Both the position numbers and the translations under genes were made by a program. DNA of 41,467 nt, taken from assembly GCF_937958975.1 (NCBI RefSeq), contig NZ_CALGRE010000004.1, positions 1 to 41,467 on the forward strand, read 5' to 3'. The stretch's first letter is position 1; every line of letters starts with the position of its first letter. This document shows positions 1 to 7,837 of this stretch, piece after piece. A model generated the notes under the pieces. It did no database searches. It saw only the letters and a program-made list of their open reading frames with translations, and was not told the DNA's origin. Source of the stretch: an uncultured Eubacterium sp. Lineage in GTDB: Bacteria > Bacillota > Clostridia > Lachnospirales > Lachnospiraceae.

Positions 1-738
1 TATGCATACCAGGAAGGATTTTCAATTCCTGAAGGAGTAACATCAGAGTATAAGTTCTTAGCAATTACATATGTCGGTGATATCAGTTCATTGAGACTTG
101 CAGGAAAAAGTACAACATGGTTTGCAGAAAATCCGGAAGGAACATTTAAGACAGCAGATGGTTCAGATATTGTTTTAAATGCAGAAACAGAGACAACAGT
201 TGTGATTGATTTAGAGAAATCAGGTGTTTCATATGTAGGAGGAGACTTTATTCATCTACATGCAGGAAATGGAACAGATTTCACATATGAATTTAAGAGT
301 GTTACATTGAGAACGGCAGCAGAGCCGGGAACAGAAATACCGCCTGTGGAAGGTAAGAGTGTTGCATTACAGTTGGCACAGGATGGTGTAAACAAGGTAG
401 GTCCACAGTCAGTATCAGGTGGATATGCATACCAGGGAGGATTTTCAATTCCTGAGGGAGTAACAGCAGAGTATAAGTTCTTAGAGATTACATATGTTGG
501 TGATATCAGTTCATTGAGACTTGCAGGAAAGAGTACAACATGGTTTGCAGAAAATCCGGAGGGAACATTTAAGACAGCAGATGATTCTGAAATCGTTTTG
601 AATGCTGAGACAGAAACAACAGTTGTGATTGATTTAGAGAAATCAGGCGTTTCATATGTAGGAGGAGACTTTATTCATTTACATGCAGGAAATGGAACAG
701 ATTTTACATATGAGTTTAAGAGCGTTAACCTGAAGACG
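1..738 (+). repeat. Tandem 423-bp coding repeat (two near-identical copies)
   Basis: The copy beginning at base 1 recurs at base 424, a period of 423 bases or 141 codons. About 315 bases of each copy are nearly identical; the remainder is a linker. The near identity suggests recent duplication or gene conversion. Further copies may lie upstream of the window. Confidence 0.85.
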
Positions 739-1623
739 ACAGCGACAGCGCCAATAGAAACTCCATCAACACCGGAAGTTACGGACCCACAGGAAACAGA
801 ATCACCTGAACCGACAACACCGGCAGATGTTGCAACAGGAATCCAGTTAAACGGTGATGATAAGGGTGCAAGTGCATTCAACGGAACATATCATATTGAT
901 AAGGCAGCAACTGATGTTGCATATAAATATTTAGGATTTGTTACATTTAAAGATTTAGCAACAAAAGATTTCAAATATCTTAAGTTTACTTACACAGGTG
1001 ATATTACAGGTTTAAGACTTGAATTTATTCAGTTACCTGAAAACAATTTAGATGGACCATATTGGTTTAATCCGGAGCAGGATATACATTTTGTAGGTAA
1101 AGATGGAATGGAAATTCCAATGGTTGGTAACAATACAACAGTAGTAATTGACCTTGAGGCATCTGGTGTGGATATGAGTAAATTTAATTCAGGTTTCCAT
1201 ATGCATGGTGAATCAACAGTAGACGCTGCTTTTGATGTAACAATCAAAGACGCCGTATTATATGGTGGTATTCCGACACCTAAGGAAACAACAGCAAATC
1301 CTACAACGCCAAAGAATAAAGTAAAAGCGCCTGGAAAGACAAAAGTTAAGAGTGCTTCAAAGAAGAAAGCTTCAACAAAAGTTAAAATCAGTCTTAAGAA
1401 AGTCAAATCTGTAAAAGGATATAATGTACAGATTTCAGCTTCAAAGAAATTTAAGAAAGTTCTTGTTAAAAAGAATGTAAAGAAAGTTAAATTTACAATT
1501 AAGAGCAAGAAGATTAAAAATAAAAAGAAACTTTATGTGAGAGCTAGAGCATATAAGTTAAATGGTAAGAAGAAAGTTTACGGAAAATGGACAAAAGCTA
1601 AGAAAATTAAAATAAAAAAATAA
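1..1623 (+). CDS. Secreted tandem-repeat surface protein with lysine-rich C-terminal module (5' partial)
   Basis: The reading frame is open from base 1, so the true start lies outside the window; the first ATG at 91 falls inside a repeat. The visible protein has two nearly identical modules of about 105 residues (bases 1-315 and 424-738), each rich in Gly, Thr and aromatic residues and predicted to be beta-sandwich. A third, diverged module lies at about 838-1260, with the same core pattern (ITGLRL for ISSLRL, and TTVVIDLE shared). Thr/Pro/Glu-rich linkers separate the modules. The last ~95 residues are extremely lysine-rich with a Fn3-like layout (GYNVQIS, LYVRARAY) and closely resemble the end of the next gene. 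I infer an exported, wall-associated protein whose repeats may bind carbohydrate, given the neighbouring glucanase. No family is recognised for the repeats and no catalytic site is visible. Confidence 0.75.
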   Translation, partial: YAYQEGFSIPEGVTSEYKFLAITYVGDISSLRLAGKSTTWFAENPEGTFKTADGSDIVLNAETETTVVIDLEKSGVSYVGGDFIHLHAGNGTDFTYEFKSVTLRTAAEPGTEIPPVEGKSVALQLAQDGVNKVGPQSVSGGYAYQGGFSIPEGVTAEYKFLEITYVGDISSLRLAGKSTTWFAENPEGTFKTADDSEIVLNAETETTVVIDLEKSGVSYVGGDFIHLHAGNGTDFTYEFKSVNLKTTATAPIETPSTPEVTDPQETESPEPTTPADVATGIQLNGDDKGASAFNGTYHIDKAATDVAYKYLGFVTFKDLATKDFKYLKFTYTGDITGLRLEFIQLPENNLDGPYWFNPEQDIHFVGKDGMEIPMVGNNTTVVIDLEASGVDMSKFNSGFHMHGESTVDAAFDVTIKDAVLYGGIPTPKETTANPTTPKNKVKAPGKTKVKSASKKKASTKVKISLKKVKSVKGYNVQISASKKFKKVLVKKNVKKVKFTIKSKKIKNKKKLYVRARAYKLNGKKKVYGKWTKAKKIKIKK

Positions 1624-1660
1624 ATGAGTCTTAGTTGATAGGAACATGTAAAATCAGAAT

Positions 1661-1699
1661 AACCTATAGTGACCAATGTAGTTGCTATAGGTTGTTTTG
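1661..1699 (+). terminator. Probable intrinsic terminator after the repeat protein
   Basis: A 9-bp perfect stem (AACCTATAG at 1661-1669, CTATAGGTT at 1685-1693) with a 15-nt loop is followed by a short T-containing tail (TGTTTTGG). It separates the repeat protein from the glucanase gene. The tail is weak, so termination may be partial. Confidence 0.5.
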
Positions 1700-1735
1700 G
1701 CATTGAAAATCCGTCACATAAAAGGAGAAACAAAA

Positions 1736-3973
1736 TTGAAAAAAATAGCAAAAAAAATAATTGTTACGGGAATGGCTGTTATGTTAACTATACAATCTAT
1801 GCATATGGGAGAAACGGATAATATTGTATATGGCGCTGTATCTAAAAAAGCAGATACTTTTTATGTACCAGCTGCACAAGCGAATGGAATTGTTGGCGCA
1901 ACGATGCCGTATACCAGATATGATACAGATAAGGCTGTAATTGGTGGTGGGGCGGCAGTTGTAAGTTCTTCGGATTTTTCAAATAATAATATTGCCACGC
2001 AGGCATCCAATCAGTCTTATATAAAACTTCCCTCAAAAGGGGCATATGCTGAATGGACAATGAATACTGCGGGGAATGGTGTTACCATGAGATTTACAAT
2101 GCCTGATACAAGTAATGGAATGGGACAGGATGGTTCATTGGATGTTTATGTAAATGGGAAATTTGTAAAGAAAGTTGACCTTACATCTTATTATATGTGG
2201 CAGTATTTTTCCTATGGTAACCCTAGTGACACAAATAATGGCGGAGCTGCATTGTTCGCGTTTGACGAAGTCCACTTTAAGTTGGATGCTTCTTTAAAGA
2301 AGGGAGATAAAATCAGGATACAAAGCAGTGGTGCAAAAAATCTTGAATATGGTGTAGATTTTCTGGAAATAGAGCAGATACCCGGGGAAATCCGACAGCC
2401 TGCAAATTCGTTAAATGTCGTAGATTATGGTGCAACACCGAATGATGACAAAGATGATGTTACTGCAATTAATAATTGTATTTATGCGGCAAAAAATAAA
2501 AAAATGGATGTATATATTCCTGCCGGAACATATAAACTCAGCAAACAGATGAAAGTGGTTGGTGAGGGAATTAAAATCACAGGAGCGGGTATTTGGCATA
2601 CCAATTTACAATTTACAAGTGACCAAAAAGGCGGCGGTGGTATTGTCGGAAATTGCAGCAATGTTGAAATCTGCAATATGTATGTCAATTCTAATCTGCG
2701 TTCCAGATACAGTGAGCAGGCGAATTATAAGTGCTTTGCAAACGTGTTTGAAAATGGTTCTGTGATACATGATATCTGGGAAGAGCATTTTGAATGTGGT
2801 TTCTGGTTTGGAGACTATGATGGAAATACAAATTATTCCGATGGTGTAAAGGTTGTCAATTGTAGAATCAGAAATAATTTGGCAGATGGTGTAAATTTCT
2901 GTAAGGGAACCAGTAATGCCGCAGTATTTAATTGTTCTGTAAGAAATAATGGTGATGACGGCCTGGCAATGTGGAATGATGACTATAAATGTAAGGACGA
3001 GACCGGAAATATTTTTGCATATAATACTATTGATTTTATATGGAGAGCCGGTGGTATTGCCGTATATGGTGGAAACGGACACAAAATATATAACAACTAT
3101 ATTTGTGATACTACAATGGCGTCCGGTATACATCTGAATACTGTCTTTAGTGGTTATAAATTTGCAAACAATACATCCGGTATCAGTTTTGACAATAATG
3201 TGCTGGTCAGATGCGGTTGCACTAAGGATTCATGGAATAGTGAATTAGCGGCTATAGACATGTATGGATTTGTAAAAAATATAAAATTTAACAACAATAA
3301 AATATATGATGCACAGCATGATGGCATAAGGGTTTCAGTGGACCCATCAGATATTGTATTTAATAGTACAAAAATATATGGTGCGGGAGTCGATGGAACA
3401 ACTTCCAGAAAGGGTGCAGCCTTAAATCTTGATAACGGAAAAAATGTTGTATTTAATAATATAGAGGTTGCAAACAGTCATTTTAGAAATAGTGACGGAT
3501 ATCCTATATATTCACACTTGTATAGTAATGTGAGCACAGCAAACATAAAGAATTATAAGGCTGTAAATACGAAGAATTATACCATTCCGGCATATCCGGC
3601 ATCGGGAACTTTTAATCCCAATAATCCTTCTAATCCTATAAGGATTGAACCGACAACAAAGCAGCCCACAGTCAATGTAAAAGTATCAAAAACAAAGGTT
3701 AAAAGCGTATCCAAAAAACGCTCTTCTACAAAGGTAAAAATTAGCTTAAAGAAAATAAAAGGCGCTACAGGATATCAAGTGCAGATTTCTTCTACGAAGA
3801 AATTTAAAAAGGTATTCGCATCTAAAAAGGTAAAAAAGGTAAAGTTTACATTAAAAAGCAAAAAAATAAAAAACAAAAAGAAACTTTATGTGAGAGCAAG
3901 AACATATAAAAAGATAGGAAAAAAGACATATACCAGTTCTTGGACGAGTGCAAAAAAAGTAAAAGTTAAATAA
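1736..3973 (+). CDS. Secreted GH87-like alpha-1,3-glucanase (mycodextranase-type) with N-terminal carbohydrate-binding region
   Basis: The start is TTG at 1736, placed by an AAAGGAG at 1721-1727; an in-frame TTG at 1697 has no ribosome site. The protein is 745 residues. It has a signal peptide (Lys-Lys then a hydrophobic stretch, about residues 1-30), and then a region at about 40-215 resembling the non-catalytic domain of mycodextranases (YVNGKFVKKVDLTS, aromatic-rich). A pectate-lyase-3-like right-handed beta-helix starts near 220 (VVDYGATPNDDKDD, YIPAGTYKL). The motifs ADGVN (Asp384) and GDDGLAMW (Asp407, Asp408) keep the three-aspartate arrangement I associate with GH87, the last two lying 23 and 24 residues after the first. 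The last ~95 residues repeat the lysine-rich module of the upstream protein. Likely role: extracellular hydrolysis of alpha-1,3-glucan or nigeran at the cell surface. GH28 or another beta-helix enzyme is the main alternative. Confidence 0.75.
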   Translation: MKKIAKKIIVTGMAVMLTIQSMHMGETDNIVYGAVSKKADTFYVPAAQANGIVGATMPYTRYDTDKAVIGGGAAVVSSSDFSNNNIATQASNQSYIKLPSKGAYAEWTMNTAGNGVTMRFTMPDTSNGMGQDGSLDVYVNGKFVKKVDLTSYYMWQYFSYGNPSDTNNGGAALFAFDEVHFKLDASLKKGDKIRIQSSGAKNLEYGVDFLEIEQIPGEIRQPANSLNVVDYGATPNDDKDDVTAINNCIYAAKNKKMDVYIPAGTYKLSKQMKVVGEGIKITGAGIWHTNLQFTSDQKGGGGIVGNCSNVEICNMYVNSNLRSRYSEQANYKCFANVFENGSVIHDIWEEHFECGFWFGDYDGNTNYSDGVKVVNCRIRNNLADGVNFCKGTSNAAVFNCSVRNNGDDGLAMWNDDYKCKDETGNIFAYNTIDFIWRAGGIAVYGGNGHKIYNNYICDTTMASGIHLNTVFSGYKFANNTSGISFDNNVLVRCGCTKDSWNSELAAIDMYGFVKNIKFNNNKIYDAQHDGIRVSVDPSDIVFNSTKIYGAGVDGTTSRKGAALNLDNGKNVVFNNIEVANSHFRNSDGYPIYSHLYSNVSTANIKNYKAVNTKNYTIPAYPASGTFNPNNPSNPIRIEPTTKQPTVNVKVSKTKVKSVSKKRSSTKVKISLKKIKGATGYQVQISSTKKFKKVFASKKVKKVKFTLKSKKIKNKKKLYVRARTYKKIGKKTYTSSWTSAKKVKVK

Positions 3974-3986
3974 TTAGAAATGGAAA

Positions 3987-4012
3987 GGGGTGCAATCTTG
4001 CATCCCTTTTTT
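3987..4012 (+). terminator. Intrinsic terminator after the GH87-like gene
   Basis: The stem GGGTGCAA / TTGCATCCC has a 2-nt loop and is followed by six T. It starts 14 bases after the stop codon. Confidence 0.9.
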
Positions 4013-4051
4013 CCCGAATACGCATAAAACATTGAAAAAAAATAGGGGTTT

Positions 4052-4657
4052 ATGTATGATAATAGAAAAAATGGTATGGAGAGATGTATGTTAAGAAATA
4101 ACAAAAAAATAATTATTACAACGATTTTAGCTATAATACTAATTGCAAATGAATTGTTTTTTGAAAGCAATAGTGATATATTAGGATTTTCAATGATTGA
4201 GACCCAAATGATACACATAATTGGAATAGTGTCAAATATAATTATTCCCTTGGGGATTATATTTGTTTTGATTTAAAAAAAAGATTTATTAACGATATTA
4301 TTATTAGTAATTAGAAGTTTTATTTATTGTGTTCCAATTGCTATGTATGCAAAAGAAAATTGTCAAATAGATGTGATGAATTTTTTTACTGTTGTATTAA
4401 GTATTATTTATATTGGAATGTTGTTATTACTGCTGTTTAGAAAACTGAAATTTGAAAGAGCTATAGTGTTTATCATATTATGTAGAATAGCAACTATATT
4501 TTTTAGCGGAAATATATTTAATTTGATTTATGGGTTAAAATATGGTGTTCACTATTTAATAGGTAATACATTGTATATGATTGCCTCTGAATTATTATTT
4601 ATAATACCATTGATATATTGCGATAAAGTAAAAGAGGCTAAAATTATTCATAGGTAA
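4052..4657 (+). pseudogene. Membrane protein gene split by one in-frame stop codon
   Basis: Two open stretches (4052-4276 and 4343-4657) lie in the same frame, separated only by TAA at 4274-4276. Reading through gives a continuous hydrophobic protein of about 200 residues (FVLI-stop-KKDLLTILLLVIRSFIY). It has several predicted membrane segments on both sides of the stop and no codon disruption elsewhere. Possible starts are ATG 4052 (AGGGG upstream) or ATG 4088 (GGAGAG upstream). The simplest reading is a nonsense mutation in a multi-spanning membrane protein; translation of only the first half cannot be excluded. No family is recognised. Confidence 0.65.
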
Positions 4658-4694
4658 TAGTTTAAATAAAATGCCAAAGGAGTTGTTAAGAGAT

Positions 4695-5231
4695 ATGGGA
4701 CATTTATATTTTACAAGACATGGACAAACTTACTGGAATGTAGAAAATAAAATTTGTGGTGCAACAGATATAGGATTGACAGAGACAGGGCATCAACAAG
4801 CGGTGGAATTGGGAAGAGAGATACTCAGGCAGGGATTAAAGATAGATGAAATCTTGTATTCTCCGTTATCAAGGGCGGCAGATACTGCAAAACATATTTC
4901 AGAGATTGCTAACATTCCTATGCGTGAGGATAAAAGACTTATGGAACAAAATTTCGGTAAGTATGAATCTACTGCGAGAAATGGAGAGGAATTTAAAAGA
5001 GCAAAAACAAATTTTATGTGCAGTTATGAGGGTGGAGAGACAATGTTTCGCTTGGCACAAAGAATATATAATCTTTTAGATGAGATAGGGCAGGAACCGG
5101 AGAAAACATATTTACTTGTGGCACATAATGGAATTTCAAGAGTTGTAAATTCTTACTTTAATGAGATGACAAATGAAGAGTTTGCAGCATTTGGAATAAA
5201 GAACTGTGAGATAAGAGAGTATGAGTTTTAA
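4695..5231 (+). CDS. Histidine phosphatase family protein (phosphoglycerate mutase-like)
   Basis: The 178-residue protein starts MGHLYFTRHGQT. It contains the RHG catalytic motif with His9, Arg60 in SPLSR, Glu84, and the second catalytic His144 in LVAHNGISR, all in the normal order of the branch. Start ATG 4695 is preferred because it puts RHG at the usual distance from the N terminus and AAAGGAG (4676-4682) lies 12 bases upstream; ATG 4671 has no ribosome site. Members act on phosphosugars, cobalamin precursors or nucleotides, and the substrate here cannot be told. It sits between two broken genes and is itself intact. Confidence 0.85.
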   Translation: MGHLYFTRHGQTYWNVENKICGATDIGLTETGHQQAVELGREILRQGLKIDEILYSPLSRAADTAKHISEIANIPMREDKRLMEQNFGKYESTARNGEEFKRAKTNFMCSYEGGETMFRLAQRIYNLLDEIGQEPEKTYLLVAHNGISRVVNSYFNEMTNEEFAAFGIKNCEIREYEF

Positions 5232-5288
5232 TATAAGCAATACTTAGGAATTGACAAATTGTTTCACTTCTATTTTTGGGAGAGTAAA

Positions 5289-5702
5289 ATGAAAAAGAAA
5301 ATAGTATTAATATTGTGTTTAATAGTTTTAGTTGTCGTATTTCTTAACGTAATTACATATATTCAAGGAAATAATTTGTTTTATAACTATGTTAAAGAGA
5401 GATATTTTCCAGATATCTTAAATCTTGAGGAACAATTTGGTATAAAAGATTATAAAACAAAACCTCAAAAGATAGTAATAGATGATTACACTATTACTAT
5501 GGACCAATACTTTTATAATAATGATAAAGCAGGTGGATGTTTTCGTGTTAAAGTGGAAAAGTGTATTTGTATGACTATTTTACACAAGGTACACCAGGCA
5601 AAGATGAATATACCGGAACAGCAGAGTGTGCGTGTGGTCACTTCGACGTATCAAAAAATTAAGGCTATAGTAATACACTTTAGGGGACGCTTTAAAATTT
5701 AA
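5289..5702 (+). pseudogene. Membrane-anchored small protein gene with a probable -1 frameshift
   Basis: ATG 5289 follows GGGAGAG at 5278-5284. The N terminus has basic residues and a single hydrophobic segment (about residues 5-23), so the product is anchored or exported. After FRVK (about base 5552) the open frame turns into unconvincing sequence. The frame one base back gives a coherent stretch, SGKVYLYDYFTQGTPG, ending CACGHFDVSKN at a stop at 5660-5662. Adding one A to the run at 5550-5552 restores a 124-residue protein over 5289-5662. I therefore read this as a gene broken by loss of one base, of unknown function. Confidence 0.55.
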
Positions 5703-5723
5703 GTGTTCCCCTAAAGTGTACTA
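5667..5723. terminator. Bidirectional terminator-like hairpin between convergent genes
   Basis: The left arm at 5667-5688 and the right arm at 5704-5723 share ACACTTTAGGGG / CCCCTAAAGTGT plus outer ATAGT / ACTAT, with a two-base bulge and a 15-nt AT-rich loop. It lies exactly between a plus-strand and a minus-strand gene. A short insertion-element end is an alternative. Confidence 0.6.
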
Positions 5724-5738
5724 TTTTATAAATTGACT

Positions 5739-6014
5739 TTAAACTGCCTTATATCCACATTCAAATTTAGTTCTGGCATCCTGAATTTTTTTGCTTTCAG
5801 CAGCAGGAGTTGGATAATATCCCATAGTGTGCATCTGATTAAATACATCTACCTGAATTTCATGCTCTTTTTTAAGCAAATCCAACATTGTTCCACGAAG
5901 ACTATCGTGTACACATTCATTTGCGCTGAGATTATAAAGATTTGTAGCATTTTTCTCTGTATTTAAAGCATCACCTAAAACTTCTTTTTCTGTATAAATA
6001 CCTTTCATGTTCAT
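5739..6014 (-). CDS. Spore coat protein, CotF-like (91 aa)
   Basis: The small all-helical protein has the CotF/coat-F pattern: an N-terminal TEKEVLGDALNTEK, a middle segment with KKEHEIQVDVFNQM, and a tail rich in Tyr and Pro (GYYPTP). This layout is common in clostridial coat F proteins. The minus-strand start ATG at 6014 has AAGGGGG just upstream; a second ATG two codons on is equally possible. It follows the 60-residue gene by 12 bases and is probably co-transcribed with it late in sporulation. Confidence 0.65.
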   Translation of the reverse strand: MNMKGIYTEKEVLGDALNTEKNATNLYNLSANECVHDSLRGTMLDLLKKEHEIQVDVFNQMHTMGYYPTPAAESKKIQDARTKFECGYKAV

Positions 6015-6026
6015 TTTCCCCCTTGA

Positions 6027-6209
6027 TTATTTTAAATAAGAATAAATTGCATTAAAGTGTCCCTGATGTTTTTCAGCAATGCCAAGCATTTGCTGCTTTA
6101 CAGTTTCATCTTCACTATGATTTGCTAACATCTGAAATTTTTTAACTAACAATTCTTCTTCATTCAATAAATCCTGAACTACGGAAAGTTCTTTTTCTGA
6201 TAATTCCAT
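6027..6209 (-). CDS. Small helical coat-associated protein (60 aa, ferritin-like fold)
   Basis: The protein begins MELSEKELSVVQDLLNEEE and continues with KKFQMLA, a Gln/His-rich helix and a final Tyr. This is a two-helix pattern common in small proteins found next to coat F genes in clostridia. A strong AAGGAGGAATTATA precedes the ATG on the minus strand. It is the first gene of a two-gene unit with the 91-residue coat protein. A direct coat role is inferred from context. Confidence 0.55.
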   Translation of the reverse strand: MELSEKELSVVQDLLNEEELLVKKFQMLANHSEDETVKQQMLGIAEKHQGHFNAIYSYLK

Positions 6210-6422
6210 TATAATTCCTCCTTATAACAACAAATTCTAAATAAATTTAGAGATATTAAACTTACGTTATTATTATGGGAAAAAAGCAAAAAGAAAATGT
6301 ATGGAATATTTTAACAAAAAAATAAAATTCAAAAATAAAATATCTCTTGTGTATCATATTTTTTTTGATAGAATATACTATTAGAGTATTTTTCGGATAA
6401 AATATTTACATAGGAGGCAAAA

Positions 6423-7205
6423 ATGGAATGGGAGATATTTAGAGGATTAATGATTCCTTTTTTAGGGACATCTCTGGGTGCAGCATGTGTACTTTTTATG
6501 ACTAAAGGACTCAATATAAAAGTGAGTAAGGCTTTGACAGGTTTTGCGGCAGGCGTTATGGTGGCGGCATCGATATGGAGTTTGTTAATTCCGGCGATAG
6601 AGCAGTCAGAGGGAATGGGAAAACTCTCTTTTTTTCCGGCTGCGGTAGGTTTTTGGTGCGGAGTATTATTTTTACTTATTTTGGATAGGACGATACCTCA
6701 TCTCCATATGAATAGTGAAGAGGCGGAGGGACCACATGTAGAGTTAAAAAAAACAACAATGCTTGTCCTTGCCGTGACTTTGCATAATATACCGGAGGGA
6801 ATGGCAGTCGGAGTAGTTTTTGCGGGACTCATAACAGGAAATGCTGATATATCTTCAATGGGAGCATTGGCATTGGCGTTGGGAATTGCGATACAAAATT
6901 TTCCGGAGGGAGCTATTATCTCAATGCCACTAAAAGCAGAAGGAGTGAGTAAAGGAAAAGCATTTCTATACGGAGTTTTATCAGGAGTTGTAGAACCGAT
7001 TGCCGCTTTTCTGACTATTTTAGCAGCCGGTTTTATTGTTCCGGCATTACCATATTTATTAAGTTTTGCAGCGGGGGCAATGATATATGTGGTAGTCGAG
7101 GAGTTAATTCCTGAAATGTCCGAAGGAAAACATTCCAATGTTGGAACTTTAATGTTTTCGTTAGGATTTACATTAATGATGATATTAGATGTGGCACTGG
7201 GATAA
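6423..7205 (+). CDS. ZIP family metal (zinc) transporter
   Basis: The 260-residue protein has about eight membrane segments. Its metal-binding signatures HNIPEG (segment 4) and QNFPEG (segment 5) are typical of GufA/ZupT-type ZIP proteins, and a short cytoplasmic His-containing loop (PHLHMNSEEAEGPH) lies between segments 3 and 4. It should import zinc or another divalent metal across the cell membrane. ATG 6423 follows TAGGAGGCAAAA. It is monocistronic with a terminator overlapping its stop. I could not identify a clear promoter or a Zur site in the AT-rich 6210-6422 region. Confidence 0.9.
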   Translation: MEWEIFRGLMIPFLGTSLGAACVLFMTKGLNIKVSKALTGFAAGVMVAASIWSLLIPAIEQSEGMGKLSFFPAAVGFWCGVLFLLILDRTIPHLHMNSEEAEGPHVELKKTTMLVLAVTLHNIPEGMAVGVVFAGLITGNADISSMGALALALGIAIQNFPEGAIISMPLKAEGVSKGKAFLYGVLSGVVEPIAAFLTILAAGFIVPALPYLLSFAAGAMIYVVVEELIPEMSEGKHSNVGTLMFSLGFTLMMILDVALG

Positions 7206-7228
7206 AATCCAAGTGCCACATCTTATTA
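7191..7228 (+). terminator. Intrinsic terminator overlapping the end of the ZIP gene
   Basis: An 8-bp perfect stem (GTGGCACT at 7191-7198, AGTGCCAC at 7212-7219) with a T-rich tail (ATCTTATTAT) encloses the stop codon in its loop. Confidence 0.7.
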
Positions 7229-7263
7229 TATAGAAAAACATCGTACAATTTTCTATAGTATAT

Positions 7264-7725
7264 TTAGTTTATTCCGGCAGGTAATGAGCCTAAAGTAAGA
7301 TTTATCTGCCTTTGGCTGCTACTGCGGGGTAGTTGATTTGCAAGATATAATATAACATCTTTTCTTGTTATAATTCCGATGAATACATCATTATCATCTA
7401 CCACAGGCACAAAGTTCTGGTTCGTGATTTTATCAACAAGCTCTTCCATGGAAAGAGAGATATTAATCGCCTCATTATCCCGATGTCTATGAATAGAAGT
7501 GATTGGAATATCTTCCATCTGTTTTAGAGATGGAAATTTATTGTTTTTTATACACCAGAGCAAATCCCCCTCAGTAATGGTTCCGATATACTTTCCGTCT
7601 TTTGAGAGAAGTGGTATCGCTGAATAACCATGATGTTCCATTTTTTCTAAAGCCTGCCGTAGCGTATCGTCATCCTCAACACGAGAGACTTTCTCTTTTG
7701 GAGTGAGGAAAAATAAAATATTCAT
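7264..7725 (-). CDS. Two-CBS-domain protein
   Basis: The 153-residue protein consists of two CBS domains. The first has SAIPLLSKDGKYIGTITEGD at about residues 35-55, and the second has FVPVVDDNDVFIGIITRKDV near 105-125. Such stand-alone pairs usually bind adenine nucleotides or cyclic dinucleotides and act as sensors; the ligand is not evident here. The start is ATG at 7725, with GGAGGAT at a normal distance, rather than the in-frame TTG at 7749, which lies upstream of that site. It lies downstream of the purine genes on the same strand with a 112-base gap, so co-regulation is possible but not shown. Confidence 0.85.
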   Translation of the reverse strand: MNILFFLTPKEKVSRVEDDDTLRQALEKMEHHGYSAIPLLSKDGKYIGTITEGDLLWCIKNNKFPSLKQMEDIPITSIHRHRDNEAINISLSMEELVDKITNQNFVPVVDDNDVFIGIITRKDVILYLANQLPRSSSQRQINLTLGSLPAGIN

Positions 7726-7837
7726 ATAAGCTATCCTCCGTAAATTCAAGTTTCATACGGAGTTATTCTAACAGATATTATGTGTGAAAGCCATACATTA
7801 CACAAAAAGTTTACAAAAGTTTCACACAGCTATTTTC

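Noticed and set aside
1029..1508. Long antisense open frame under the repeat protein
   Set aside because: It is a by-product of the lysine-rich (AAG/AAA) coding strand, which gives Phe/Leu runs on the other strand; no ribosome site.
1697..1735. Earlier TTG start for the GH87-like gene
   Set aside because: No ribosome site and it overlaps the terminator stem; AAAGGAG fits TTG 1736 and gives a normal signal peptide.
2606..3133. Long antisense open frame inside the GH87-like gene
   Set aside because: The plus-strand frame has clear domain motifs; the antisense protein shows no family features.
6340..6400. Metal-regulator operator before the ZIP gene
   Set aside because: Short AT-rich inverted repeats such as TATCA/TGATA occur, but they match no operator I know well enough to name.
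7789..7824. Inverted repeat GTGTGAAA / TTTCACAC between purH and the CBS gene
   Set aside because: Long loop and no T run; too weak to call a terminator or operator.
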